From NCBI GenBank assembly GCA_039818825.1, contig JBCBTD010000027.1, forward strand, positions 1 to 53,654: DNA of 53,654 nucleotides. Direction: 5' to 3'. How positions within the stretch are numbered: position 1 is the first letter of the stretch; the number at the start of each line of letters is the position of its first letter. This DNA is from JBCBTD01 sp039818825. GTDB lineage: Bacteria > Pseudomonadota > Alphaproteobacteria > Geminicoccales > Geminicoccaceae. The position numbers were made by a program, and so were the translations under genes. The notes beneath the pieces are model-generated. The model ran no database searches. It saw nothing but the letters and a program-made list of their open reading frames with translations, and had not been told where the DNA came from. Shown piece by piece: positions 7,571-16,017 of this stretch.

Positions 7571-9448
7571 TCAGACGCCGGCCTGGCCCTTGGGCGGCGG
7601 AGTCCAGCCCCGCTCCGTGCGCTCGTGCCGATCGCCGCGGTCGGCGCGCATCAGCGCCAACAGCGTTTCCGATTGGGCACGAACCGCGCTCACGTAGGCA
7701 CTGTCGACGCCGCCTTCGTTCCACTTGTCCCGCAGCGCGTCGAGCGCCTGGCGGTCGTGACGTCGGAAGGTCCGCGCTTGGGTCTCGGCGCGGAACGGAT
7801 GCGCGCCGAGCTCCACGAGTGCTGCACGGCCGAGCGTGAGCGCGCCTTCGAAAGCCTCGCGTTCGACGACGTGTGCGCCGGCGTTCTCCAGCTCGTAGAC
7901 GTGGTGACGGTCGCGCGCGCGGGCGAGGATGCGGACGTGCGGGTAGCGGCGTGCCACGTGCTCGACGATCAGGACTTGCTTCTCGCGGTCGGCGAGCCCG
8001 GCGACGAACAGCGCCGCGTCGTCGAGCCCGGCGCTGTGCAAGAGGTCGGTGCGCGTGGCGTCACCGTAATAGGTGCGCATGCCTATCTTGCCCAAGTTCT
8101 CGACGGTCTGGGGATCGTCGTCGAGTACGACGACGTCGTAGTCGTTGGTCGTGAGCAGCCTCGTCACGATCTGGCCGAACCGGCCCATCCCGGCAACGAC
8201 GACCGTCCCCTTGGTATCGATGTCGTCGGCCGGGCGCTCGTTGGTGCGGACGACGCGCGGTGACACCACCCGCTCGTGCAGAATGAAGAGCGCAGGGGTC
8301 AACAGCATCGAGATCGCGACGACCAAGGTCAGTGTTCGCGCCAGCTCCGGCTCGAGGACACCGGAACCGAGGGCAAAGCCGAACAGCACGAACGCGAACT
8401 CACCCGCTTGCGCCAGGGATAGGGCGAACAGCCACCTGTCGGCACCGTAGAGCTTGAAGCCGGCGGCAAGCCCCAGGAGCAAGCCGAACTTCAACGCCAT
8501 CAGACCCACCGCCAGACCGAGGATCGTCAGAGGTGAGCCGAACAGCAGGCCGAAGTCGATGCCGGCACCGACGGTCAGGAAGAAGAGACCGAGCAACAAC
8601 CCTTTGAACGGCTCGATGTCGCTTTCCAGCTCGTGCCGGTACTCGCTGTCGGAGAGCACGACGCCTGCGAGGAACGTGCCGAGGGCTGGCGACAGGCCCA
8701 CCAGCTCCATCAACAGTGCGATGCCGATGACCAAAGCCAGCGCCGTCGCCGTGAAGACCTCGCGCAGCCGCGCCGCCGCGATGAAGCGAAAGACCGGTCG
8801 CATCAGGTAGCGGCCGGCAACGATGATCGCGGCGATCACGACGAGGATCAGGGTCGCCTGTGCCCAGCCGGGCAGCGCTGCCAGAGCAGCCCCGGCGTGG
8901 GCATCCTGCGCGTGGCCGCTCCCTGCGTCGCCCGCTGCGCCGAGAGCCAGCAGCGGCAGCAGCGCCAGCATCGGGATGACGGCAATGTCCTGGGTCAGCA
9001 GCACGGCGAACGCGCTCTGGCCCCCTTCTGTTTTCAGCCAGCGCTTCTCGTTGAGCGTCTGCAGGACGATGGCGGTGGACGAGAGCGCCAGGATCATGCC
9101 GACCGCCAGGGCGCTTTGCCACGTCAGGCCGAACGCCAACGCAATGCCGGCGATCGCCGCCGCCGTGCCAACGACCTGCAGGCCGCCGAGCCCGACGAGC
9201 TGGCGGCGCATTCGCCAAAGCATCGCCGGTTGCAGCTCTAGGCCGACGAGAAACAGCATCATGACGACACCGAACTCGGCGAAGTGCTGCACCTCCACCA
9301 TCTCGGAGCCGACGAGGCCGAGCACCGGGCCGATCACGACCCCGGCGACGAGGTAGCCGAGCACCGAGCCGAGCCCGAAACGGTTGGCGATCGGCACGGC
9401 AATGACCGCGGCGATGAGATAGACGAAAGCGTCGGCCAGTAGCTCCAT
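7571..9448 (-). CDS. KefB/KefC-type glutathione-gated K+/H+ antiporter
   Basis: A 625-residue cation:proton antiporter-2 protein. The N-terminal two thirds form about 12 membrane helices, beginning LADAFVYLIAAVIAVPIANRFG. A cytoplasmic RCK/TrkA-N domain follows, with the Rossmann motif GMGRFGQIV and the acidic strand-end VVVLDDDPQTVE. Kef systems release K+ and acidify the cytoplasm when glutathione adducts of electrophiles accumulate. The ATG overlaps the stop of the upstream KefG-like gene (ATGA). The neighbouring glutathione S-transferase supports the role. KefB and KefC cannot be separated by eye, so no symbol is given. Confidence 0.88.
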   Translation of the reverse strand: MELLADAFVYLIAAVIAVPIANRFGLGSVLGYLVAGVVIGPVLGLVGSEMVEVQHFAEFGVVMMLFLVGLELQPAMLWRMRRQLVGLGGLQVVGTAAAIAGIALAFGLTWQSALAVGMILALSSTAIVLQTLNEKRWLKTEGGQSAFAVLLTQDIAVIPMLALLPLLALGAAGDAGSGHAQDAHAGAALAALPGWAQATLILVVIAAIIVAGRYLMRPVFRFIAAARLREVFTATALALVIGIALLMELVGLSPALGTFLAGVVLSDSEYRHELESDIEPFKGLLLGLFFLTVGAGIDFGLLFGSPLTILGLAVGLMALKFGLLLGLAAGFKLYGADRWLFALSLAQAGEFAFVLFGFALGSGVLEPELARTLTLVVAISMLLTPALFILHERVVSPRVVRTNERPADDIDTKGTVVVAGMGRFGQIVTRLLTTNDYDVVVLDDDPQTVENLGKIGMRTYYGDATRTDLLHSAGLDDAALFVAGLADREKQVLIVEHVARRYPHVRILARARDRHHVYELENAGAHVVEREAFEGALTLGRAALVELGAHPFRAETQARTFRRHDRQALDALRDKWNEGGVDSAYVSAVRAQSETLLALMRADRGDRHERTERGWTPPPKGQAGV

Positions 9449-10065
9449 CAGGCCGGCTCCTTTCGCCTGAAGAAACCGGCCAGGTCGTCCGGCAGAACGA
9501 GTGCGCTCTCCGCCGCAGCGACGTCCAACCGGCCGTCGACGAGCGCCGTCAAGAGATCCTCGTAGTCTTCGCCGTGGGCCTCCAGCCGTTCCTCGTCGAG
9601 GGCGGTTCCGGCGCCGAACAGCACGAACGGCGCCAGATAGCGCATGCGGCAGAGGTGGAACGTTTTCTCGAACGGCACGAGCAGCGTGCGCAACTCGGCG
9701 CCGTTGCCGCCGGCGGGGCTGTAGGCCTCGCGCCGAGCGCCCGTGGTGACCGCGTTCAGCGCGATCTTGTCGTCGAGGGCATGCCCCTCCGGTCCGTAGG
9801 CGAAGCCGTACTCCAGCACCAAGTCCTGCCATTCCTTGAGAATGGCCGGTGATGAGTACCAGTAGAGCGGGTGCTGCAGCACGATGACGTCGTGGGTCGT
9901 CAGCCGCTCCTGCTCGCGTTCGACGTCGATCTCGAAGGTCGGGTACTCGGCGTAGAGATCGACCAAGGTCACGCCGGGCACGGCCGCCGCCCGTTCGGCC
10001 AGGGCGGCATTGGCTTCGGAGCGGTCGGTGCGGGGGTGGGCGAAGAGCACGAGCACGCGGGTCAT
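9448..10065 (-). CDS. KefF/KefG-like NAD(P)H quinone oxidoreductase
   Basis: A 205-residue flavodoxin-fold NAD(P)H oxidoreductase that serves as the ancillary subunit needed for full Kef activity; it also reduces quinones. Features are the N-terminal VLVLFAHPRTDRSEANAAL, the core HDVIVLQHPLYWYSSPAILKEW split across the FMN site, and the later GAELRTLLVPFEKT. The stop overlaps the antiporter start, a strong functional link. The gene lies 55 bases after the glutathione S-transferase stop, so the transcript probably runs gst-kefG-kefB. Confidence 0.87.
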   Translation of the reverse strand: MTRVLVLFAHPRTDRSEANAALAERAAAVPGVTLVDLYAEYPTFEIDVEREQERLTTHDVIVLQHPLYWYSSPAILKEWQDLVLEYGFAYGPEGHALDDKIALNAVTTGARREAYSPAGGNGAELRTLLVPFEKTFHLCRMRYLAPFVLFGAGTALDEERLEAHGEDYEDLLTALVDGRLDVAAAESALVLPDDLAGFFRRKEPA

Positions 10066-10120
10066 GGAACGTCCCTGGCCTTGGGCTGGGCGCTCGGGAC
10101 CAGCGTGCCGGGTCCGTCGC

Positions 10121-10840
10121 TCAGCCGTTCTTCACGTCGCCGGCAAAGCGTGCGGCGTTCTCGGCCAGGAATGCCGCCTCGTCCGCTTGCCCCCAAAACG
10201 CCGGCACCGGCTTGGGTTTGGTCAGCGCCCGCTGCACGCCCGGTCGAGCATCGATACGGTCGAACCAAGCCCGCAAGTCGTCCAGCCCCTCCACCGAGAC
10301 CTTCGCCCAAGGATAGGCGCGCGCCCAGGGATAGGTGGCGATGTCGGCGATGGAGAAGGTCTCGCCGACGAGATAGGTGCGCCCAGCGAGGCGGGCGTTC
10401 AGCACCTCCAGCAGCCGCCGGCTCTCGTCGACGTAGCGGCGGATCGAGAACGGCTCCTCGTGGCCGTTCGGCGCGGCGATGCGTTGGAAGTACATCGCCT
10501 GGCCCAGCATCGGCCCGACGCCACCCATCTGAAACATCAACCACTGCAGGGTTTCGGATCTGAGCTTGGGGTCATCCGCCAGGAACCTGCCGAACTTCTC
10601 CGCCAAATACCAAAGGATCGCTCCGGACTCGAAGACGACGAAGCCATCGTTGCCGCGATCGACGATCGTTGGAATGCGACCATTGGGGTTCAGCCGGACA
10701 TAGTCGACCGCCTTCTGTTCGCGCTTGGCGAAATCGACGGGGATCAGCTCGTAGTCGGCACCGGCCTCCTCCAGGAAAATCGTCGGCTTCCAGCCGTTCA
10801 TGGTCGACGCGGTGTAGAGCTGGATCTCAGGCTCGGCCAT
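10121..10840 (-). CDS. Glutathione S-transferase (YfcG/YghU-like)
   Basis: A 239-residue cytosolic-type GST. The thioredoxin-like domain begins IQLYTASTMNGWKPTIFLEE; the Thr/Asn pair resembles the Nu-class (YfcG/YghU) active site. NPNGRIPTIVD holds the cis-proline, and FESGAILWYLAEKFG the glutathione gamma-glutamyl site. The all-helical C-terminal domain contains the family pattern FSIADIATYPWARAYPW. It is the first gene of the minus-strand set with kefG and kefB, consistent with conjugating electrophiles whose adducts open Kef. It is divergent from the HxlR regulator across about 208 bases. Confidence 0.9.
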   Translation of the reverse strand: MAEPEIQLYTASTMNGWKPTIFLEEAGADYELIPVDFAKREQKAVDYVRLNPNGRIPTIVDRGNDGFVVFESGAILWYLAEKFGRFLADDPKLRSETLQWLMFQMGGVGPMLGQAMYFQRIAAPNGHEEPFSIRRYVDESRRLLEVLNARLAGRTYLVGETFSIADIATYPWARAYPWAKVSVEGLDDLRAWFDRIDARPGVQRALTKPKPVPAFWGQADEAAFLAENAARFAGDVKNG

Positions 10841-11031
10841 GGTCGAGCTCTGTCATGATCGCCGCGCGATCCGGCGTGCGATCCTGATCGAGGCTTGCGG
10901 GCGCGTGCCCGTGACGTGGCGGCTGGTTGGTCATCCGGATGTCCTCGCTCCAACGACGCTATCGGTGCTGTGTTGCTTGCCCGGCGTGGTAGTTGCGGCT
11001 ATGAGGAACGAACGTCAACCAGTATACATTT

Positions 11032-11046
11032 CGATACCAGGTATCG
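11032..11046 (+). promoter_or_regulatory. Perfect inverted repeat, candidate HxlR operator
   Basis: CGATACC-A-GGTATCG is a perfect 7-base inverted repeat with a one-base spacer, ending two bases before the regulator ATG at 11049. A TATACAT stretch (11023-11029) immediately upstream could serve as a -10 element, which would place the transcription start inside the repeat. The position suits autorepression by the HxlR protein and possibly control of the divergent gst-kefG-kefB genes. This is inference from symmetry and position; no binding data. Confidence 0.55.
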
Positions 11047-11048
11047 CC

Positions 11049-11432
11049 ATGGAAGCTAAGATCGAGGTTGGGCCGGGACGGCAGAAGCTCGTGTCGCTGG
11101 CGTGCGACGAGCCCTGCGCGATCGAGCGCGGGATGCGCATTCTCGGTGGGAAGTGGACCGGCTCGATCCTCTGGCACCTGAAGGACCGACCGGTGCGCTT
11201 CAACGACCTGGCCCGGATGATCGCCGGTGCCAGCAAGAAGATGATCGCCGACCGCCTGCGCCAGCTCGAGGCCCGAGGGCTGGTCGAACGCCGGGTCCTC
11301 GCCACCATGCCCGTCGCGGTCGAGTACGCGATCACCCCCTTCGGCACCACCGCGCTCGACGGCCTGGACGCGCTGCGTCGCTGGAGCGAGGCGCTGCCGG
11401 AAGGCGTTGCGGGTTCGGTCGCGGACGAGTAG
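11049..11432 (+). CDS. HxlR-family transcriptional regulator
   Basis: A 127-residue winged helix-turn-helix protein of the HxlR family. The family N-terminal pattern Cys...Ile-x-LGGKWTxxIL is seen as CDEPCAIERGMRILGGKWTGSILWHL. Recognition-helix and wing follow (FNDLARMIAGASKKMIADRL, then RQLEARGLVERRV). Two cysteines just before the first helix (in CDEPC) could sense oxidants or electrophiles, as in YodB/QorR-type members. ATG at 11049 fits the family length; an upstream in-frame ATG at 11001 would place the inverted repeat inside the coding region. The likely targets are itself and the divergent detoxification genes. Confidence 0.85.
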   Translation: MEAKIEVGPGRQKLVSLACDEPCAIERGMRILGGKWTGSILWHLKDRPVRFNDLARMIAGASKKMIADRLRQLEARGLVERRVLATMPVAVEYAITPFGTTALDGLDALRRWSEALPEGVAGSVADE

Positions 11433-11468
11433 CCGGGGTGACATACTCTTCCGTTGGAGTGGTCGGTC

Positions 11469-14207
11469 ATGGCTGCTGATTTACTAAGGACCGCTCTCGT
11501 CCTGCCGACGCTGAAGTTCCTCATCAATCGGGCGTACGGCGGCGGATTCGCGGCCGAGACGGCAGGTGGTGTCCTCGATTGGTTGATGGACAAGGCCGGC
11601 GATGACGCCGACGACGTCTACGCGAAACTGCGCGAACTGGCCCGATCGCTCGCCGCTCACGTCGCCGCATTTGCCGAGCGTGAGCGGCTCGACGTGGACC
11701 CTGGTCTGTTGGCAAAGGCTCTGGATGAAACTCTCGCCAGCGTGAACCTAGGCGCGGCGCTCGTCGACGACCGTCTCGATCCGGCACGGCTGGCCAAGAC
11801 GCTGGACAAGCACCGACCGCCGATGGCCGATGCCGTCGCGACGGCCTACGACCTCGTCCTCGAGCGCTACGCCGCAGGCCTTTGCGCGCTGGCCCAGCAG
11901 ATCCCCGGTTTCCAAACGTCCCTCGACCGGGACATCCTGGCGAGCCTAGCCAAGTTGCGGGAAGAAGCGCCGGCGATCTTGGAGGCGGTCGGGCGGATCG
12001 ACGAGCGCGGTGCGCGGGAAGAGCGGGAACGCCAGGAAGCGACGGACGAGAACGAGCGAGGCTATCGCGCCACGTTGCGCCGGGAGGTAGCCAAGCTGCG
12101 CCTGTTCGGACTCGACCGGCCACCTGGTGCCCCCGACGACACCAATCTCGACATCTCCTACATCCCGCTGCGGCTCGGCCTCGACGGCCAGGCACTGGAC
12201 TTCGCCGATGCGTTGGCACTACTGCCGGCCTTCGACGACCGCCTACTGATCGAGGGAATCGGTGGCTGCGGCAAGACCACACTGATGCAGTGGGCGACTT
12301 TGCGCGCTCTGGAGGGCGACGCGGGCGAGCGGCGTACAGGCACGCGGCTGGACGACGTGCTGCGGCGGGTACGTCTGCCCGACAGCTTGCGCGAGCAGGC
12401 GGAGCGCGCGGCCGCTCAGCCGGGTTTGCCCTGGTTCGAGCGCACGCCGTTCTTCGTCCGACTACGAGACTTCGCCGACGGCGAGTTGCCCAATCCGGAG
12501 GAGCTCGTTGGCCGCTTGGCGCCCCAAGCCAGTGGAACGCCAGAGGGCTGGGTGCGCGAATGCACCGAGCACGGGCGGGCGCTCTTTCTCTTCGACGGGC
12601 TGGACGAAGTGGCGCCAGACAAGCGGCCCATCTTGGCCAGTAGCATCGAGAGCTACCTCGAAGATCGGTCGGGCTGCCAGGTCATCCTCACCAGCCGCCC
12701 GGGTGCCCTCGACGACAGGTGGCGTCGGCGGTTTGGCGGGCTGAAGATCACCGTTGAGGCGATGGCGCTGGTGGAGATCGAGCGCTTCATCGAGAACTGG
12801 TACGAGGCCGCAGCGAAGCCGAGCGACGCACAGGTAGACGCCGAGGCCGTGCGGCGGCTGATTGGTCACGTGACCAGCCGCCCGGCGCTCGCCGGCCTCG
12901 CCGGGACGCCGCTCTTGTGCGCCGCGATCTGCTACCTGAACGTCGTCCGCCGCGGGGACATCCCGGAGCGCACCCACATGCTTTTCGAGATCCTGTGCGA
13001 GCAGCTCGTGCACCGCCTGGATGTGGAGAGGCTAACGAAGGAAGGCATGGCCAAGCTGGCACCTGCGCTAGCCGGGCTGGACCGCGACAACAAGCTGGAC
13101 CTGCTCTCCGCGCTCGCGATGTTCATGGTCAACGAGCGCGCATCGGTGCTGGAGCGAGACGCTGCGGCGACGCAGCTCCGTATCGCTCGCCAGCGCCTGC
13201 GTCTGAGCGAAGACGGCGAGCCGGCAGCGCTGGTCGATGCCTTTCAAGAGCGGAGCGGCCTGTTGCGCGGGCAGAGCCGCGACGCCGTCGAGTTCGCTCA
13301 CAACCGGCTCCGCTCGTACCTGGCGGCCCGTGCCTTTCGCGATCAGGAGGCCGTGCGCCAACCGATCGACGCCGCTCTTGCGTTGGCTGACCCGGATCTT
13401 CCGGTCCTGACGGCGGCGCTGGGCACGGCGCCGTTCCGTGAGCGTATGGTGGCCGCCGTTCTCGACGCAGGCGGCGCCGAAGCTGCCGAACGCCGGATCC
13501 GGAACATCATGGCGGTGCGGATTGGCGCTCTAGGTGTTGACGATCCGGAGACCCGCGCACGACTGGATGAAATCGAAGCCGAGCTGTTGCCGCCGCGCGA
13601 CGCCGACGAGGCGGCGCAGCTCGCCGAACTGAAGGCGCGTATCGTCCCGCAGCTCGCCTTCCGGCCGGACCGCGACGAGGCGGTCGACGCCGCGTGTGTT
13701 CGATGCCTGCGGCTCATCGGTGGTGCTGACGCGACTGCCGTGCTGAGGGAGTACTTTCAGCACGCAAGTGAGGCAGTCATCGACGAGCTGGCGCAGGCGA
13801 TGAACCCACTACTCATCCCCGGCGTCGCGGGAATTGTGCGCATGTCCGGGAAGTACCGTGACTACTGGCCGGTGCGCCACGTCCGCGAGGCCGATCTTAA
13901 CGTCGCGGGCGAATGGATCAGCCTCAATCTCATTGGAGCGAGTATTCGGAATGCCGAGTGTTTTCGTGATTTCAAGAGACTGCAGTCTTTGATACTCGAT
14001 GGTACTCAGATCAAAGACGTTGGCCCGCTCGCGTCATTGTCATCTTTAAAGGAGTTGTACCTCGGCGGCACCCCCGTGAGAGACATCAAGCCGCTGTTGT
14101 CGCTAGGGGAACTGGGGAGACTCTTCCTCCGTGGGACATTGGTATCGAAGGACGATCCAGTCGTGCGCGTACTTCGCGAGCGTGGCGTTGACGTCATCGG
14201 CCCCTAG
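11469..14207 (+). CDS. NACHT-domain NTPase with C-terminal leucine-rich repeats (bacterial NLR-like)
   Basis: A 912-residue STAND ATPase. Residues 1 to about 235 are mostly helical, with no domain I recognise. The NACHT core has Walker A IGGCGKTT (about 263-270), Walker B LFLFDGLDE (about 372-380) and the sensor-like ILTSRPG (about 405-411). A long helical region follows, and residues 836-905 form about three 22-residue leucine-rich repeats (LQSLILDGTQIKDVG, LKELYLGGTPVRDIK, LGRLFLRGT). Bacterial NACHT proteins of this plan are known or suspected phage-defence sensors that act after oligomerisation. No effector nuclease, protease or TIR domain is visible, so killing may depend on the N-terminal region. 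It sits 36 bases after the HxlR gene and otherwise stands alone. Confidence 0.85.
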   Translation: MAADLLRTALVLPTLKFLINRAYGGGFAAETAGGVLDWLMDKAGDDADDVYAKLRELARSLAAHVAAFAERERLDVDPGLLAKALDETLASVNLGAALVDDRLDPARLAKTLDKHRPPMADAVATAYDLVLERYAAGLCALAQQIPGFQTSLDRDILASLAKLREEAPAILEAVGRIDERGAREERERQEATDENERGYRATLRREVAKLRLFGLDRPPGAPDDTNLDISYIPLRLGLDGQALDFADALALLPAFDDRLLIEGIGGCGKTTLMQWATLRALEGDAGERRTGTRLDDVLRRVRLPDSLREQAERAAAQPGLPWFERTPFFVRLRDFADGELPNPEELVGRLAPQASGTPEGWVRECTEHGRALFLFDGLDEVAPDKRPILASSIESYLEDRSGCQVILTSRPGALDDRWRRRFGGLKITVEAMALVEIERFIENWYEAAAKPSDAQVDAEAVRRLIGHVTSRPALAGLAGTPLLCAAICYLNVVRRGDIPERTHMLFEILCEQLVHRLDVERLTKEGMAKLAPALAGLDRDNKLDLLSALAMFMVNERASVLERDAAATQLRIARQRLRLSEDGEPAALVDAFQERSGLLRGQSRDAVEFAHNRLRSYLAARAFRDQEAVRQPIDAALALADPDLPVLTAALGTAPFRERMVAAVLDAGGAEAAERRIRNIMAVRIGALGVDDPETRARLDEIEAELLPPRDADEAAQLAELKARIVPQLAFRPDRDEAVDAACVRCLRLIGGADATAVLREYFQHASEAVIDELAQAMNPLLIPGVAGIVRMSGKYRDYWPVRHVREADLNVAGEWISLNLIGASIRNAECFRDFKRLQSLILDGTQIKDVGPLASLSSLKELYLGGTPVRDIKPLLSLGELGRLFLRGTLVSKDDPVVRVLRERGVDVIGP

Positions 14208-14247
14208 CGATCGCGGTCGAATCAGGCGCGATCGTCGGAACAAGTGC

Positions 14248-15456
14248 TCAAAGCGACCGGTAAAGCTCGATGGTCTCCTGGGCGATCGCGTCCCAGGTGA
14301 AGTGCTCCAGCACCCGTTGGCGGCCGGCTTTGCCCATGCGGGCGCGCAGCTTCGGGTCGCGGGCGAGGCGGTTGATCGCGGCGGCGAGGCTGGACGAGAA
14401 GGCGGTGTGGTCGGTGGGCTCGAAGCTGCCGTGCTGCAGTTGGAGATCGACCAGCAGACCGGTTTCCTCGGGCACGACGACTTCGGGGATGCCGCCGATG
14501 GCGGAGGCGACGACGGCCGTCTCACAGGCCATGGCTTCGAGGTTGATGATGCCGAAGGGCTCGTAGACCGAGGGGCAGCAGAAAAGAGCCGCGTGCTCGT
14601 AGAACTGGATGAGGTCGGCGCGCGGCAGCATCTCGCTGATCCACGTCACGCCGGGGCGGCCTTCGCTCACCTCGGCGACCCGCGCTTCCATCTCGCGGCC
14701 GATCTCGGGCGTGTCCGGCGCGCCGGCGCAGAGCACGATCTGCAGTTCGGGGTCGATCTCGGGGATCGCATCGACCAGATGGATGATGCCCTTTTGGCGG
14801 GTGATCCGGCCGACGAAGAGGAGGTAGGGCCGCGCCGGATCGATACCTTTGCGCTCGAGGGCATCGGTCCTACCGGTCGGCCGATACTCGGCGGGGTCGA
14901 TGCCGTTGTGGATCACGTGCACCCGGGACGGCTGGACGTCGAACAGGCGCAGCACGTCCTCGCGGGTCTCGCGTGAGACGGCGATGATGGCATCGGCGTG
15001 CTCGATGGCCGTGCGCTCCATCCAGGTGGAGAGGTGATAGCCGTTGCCGAGCTGCTCGAACTTCCAGGGCCGGAGGGGCTCGAGGGAGTGGATCGAGAGG
15101 ACGAAGGGCACGTCCCACAGCCGGCTGGCGATCAGCCCGGCCATGTCGGTGTACCAGGTGTGGCAATGGACGACGTCGGCGTCGATCGTGTCCTTGGCCA
15201 TGGTCAGCGAGCGGTGGTAGGCGTCCACGGCGCCACCGAAACGTGGGTCGGTCCCCTCTTTCGCCTCGCTCCACGCCGGGTAGCCGCGGACGGTGAGGTT
15301 GTCGGCGGTGGCCAACTGGTCGCCGAAGCAGCGCACGTCGACCGCGATCCGCTTGGCCAAGGCCTGGCTCAGATACTCGACGTGAACGCCGGCGCCGCCG
15401 TAGACGTTCGGCGGGTACTCGTTGGTGAACAGGGTTACCTTGTTCACGCCGCCCAT
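14248..15456 (-). CDS. Glycogen synthase / alpha-maltose-1-phosphate synthase, actinobacterial type (GT4)
   Basis: A 402-residue GT4 glycosyltransferase resembling the Corynebacterium/Mycobacterium GlgA (GlgM) group rather than the GT5 E. coli GlgA. The N-terminal domain has TNEYPPNVYGGAGVHVEYL and the C-terminal domain has VGRITRQKGI and the nucleotide-binding EPFGIINLEAMA with its conserved E-x7-E. It would extend alpha-glucan from ADP-glucose or make maltose-1-phosphate. ATG at 15456 is chosen because GGGAGG lies about nine bases upstream; a longer in-frame extension lacks family similarity. No glgB, glgC or glgE is in the window. Confidence 0.87.
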   Translation of the reverse strand: MGGVNKVTLFTNEYPPNVYGGAGVHVEYLSQALAKRIAVDVRCFGDQLATADNLTVRGYPAWSEAKEGTDPRFGGAVDAYHRSLTMAKDTIDADVVHCHTWYTDMAGLIASRLWDVPFVLSIHSLEPLRPWKFEQLGNGYHLSTWMERTAIEHADAIIAVSRETREDVLRLFDVQPSRVHVIHNGIDPAEYRPTGRTDALERKGIDPARPYLLFVGRITRQKGIIHLVDAIPEIDPELQIVLCAGAPDTPEIGREMEARVAEVSEGRPGVTWISEMLPRADLIQFYEHAALFCCPSVYEPFGIINLEAMACETAVVASAIGGIPEVVVPEETGLLVDLQLQHGSFEPTDHTAFSSSLAAAINRLARDPKLRARMGKAGRQRVLEHFTWDAIAQETIELYRSL

Positions 15457-15554
15457 CTCGTGCGCCTCCCATGATCGTTCGAGTCCTCGCCAAGGCGCCA
15501 CCCTAGACGAGATCGGTGCCGTTGTTAGCTCGGAACGTGGTGGCGGCTCGCGCG

Positions 15555-16013
15555 TCACTCACGGTGATAGGGGTGACCGCCAAGGATCGTCGCGGCGCGG
15601 TAGAGTTGTTCCGCCACCAATGCGCGCACGAGGAGGTGCGGCCAGGTGAGCCGGCTCAGCGCCAGCACGCGATCGGCGCGATCGCGCAGAGCATCGTCCA
15701 CCCCGTCGGCGCCGCCGATGGCGACAGCCACACCGCCGCGGCCTTGGTCTCGCCAGCCGCCCAAGAGGTCGGCGAAGCGTTGGCTCGTGATCAGCTCGCC
15801 CCTCTCGTCGAGGACGACGAGAGGCAGGCCGGAGGGCAGGGCGCTTTCGACCAGACGGCTTTCGGCGGCGCGGCGTTGGCCGGCCGGTACGTTGCGCTTG
15901 AGATCGACCTCGAGGAGTTCCACGGGCCATGGGCAGCGTTGGCGGTAGTGGTCGAACAGGTCGCGGACAGGGCCGCGTCGCCAGCGGCCGACGCTGACGA
16001 GGACGATGCGGAA
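15555..16013 (-). CDS. rlmH: 23S rRNA (pseudouridine1915-N3)-methyltransferase, start codon unclear
   Basis: RlmH is a SPOUT methyltransferase acting on pseudouridine 1915 of 23S rRNA in 70S ribosomes. Visible features are LPLVVLDERGELITSQRFADLL and the SAM-knot motif VAIGGADGV, with the tail SRLTWPHLLVRALVAEQLYRA and ILGGHPYHRE. Family-like sequence continues upstream of the first GTG (15923) as RFRIVLVSVGRWRRGPVRDL, giving the usual ~155 residues. That stretch has no ATG, GTG or TTG before the in-frame stop at 16040. The boundary given is the codon aligned with the family's first residue. ATC at 16007 or ACG at 16025 are the only near-cognate options I see. It overlaps the rsfS end or nearly so. 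Confidence 0.85.
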   Translation of the reverse strand, partial: FRIVLVSVGRWRRGPVRDLFDHYRQRCPWPVELLEVDLKRNVPAGQRRAAESRLVESALPSGLPLVVLDERGELITSQRFADLLGGWRDQGRGGVAVAIGGADGVDDALRDRADRVLALSRLTWPHLLVRALVAEQLYRAATILGGHPYHRE

Positions 16014-16017
16014 GCGC

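Noticed and set aside
10985..11019. Minus-strand promoter for gst from TTGACG at 11014-11019
   Set aside because: No usable -10 lies 15-19 bases downstream, so only the -35-like hexamer can be supported.
15470..15510. tRNA-like T-loop string GTTCGAGTCC
   Set aside because: The flanking bases do not form a five-pair T-stem, and no D-arm, anticodon arm or acceptor stem can be built upstream.
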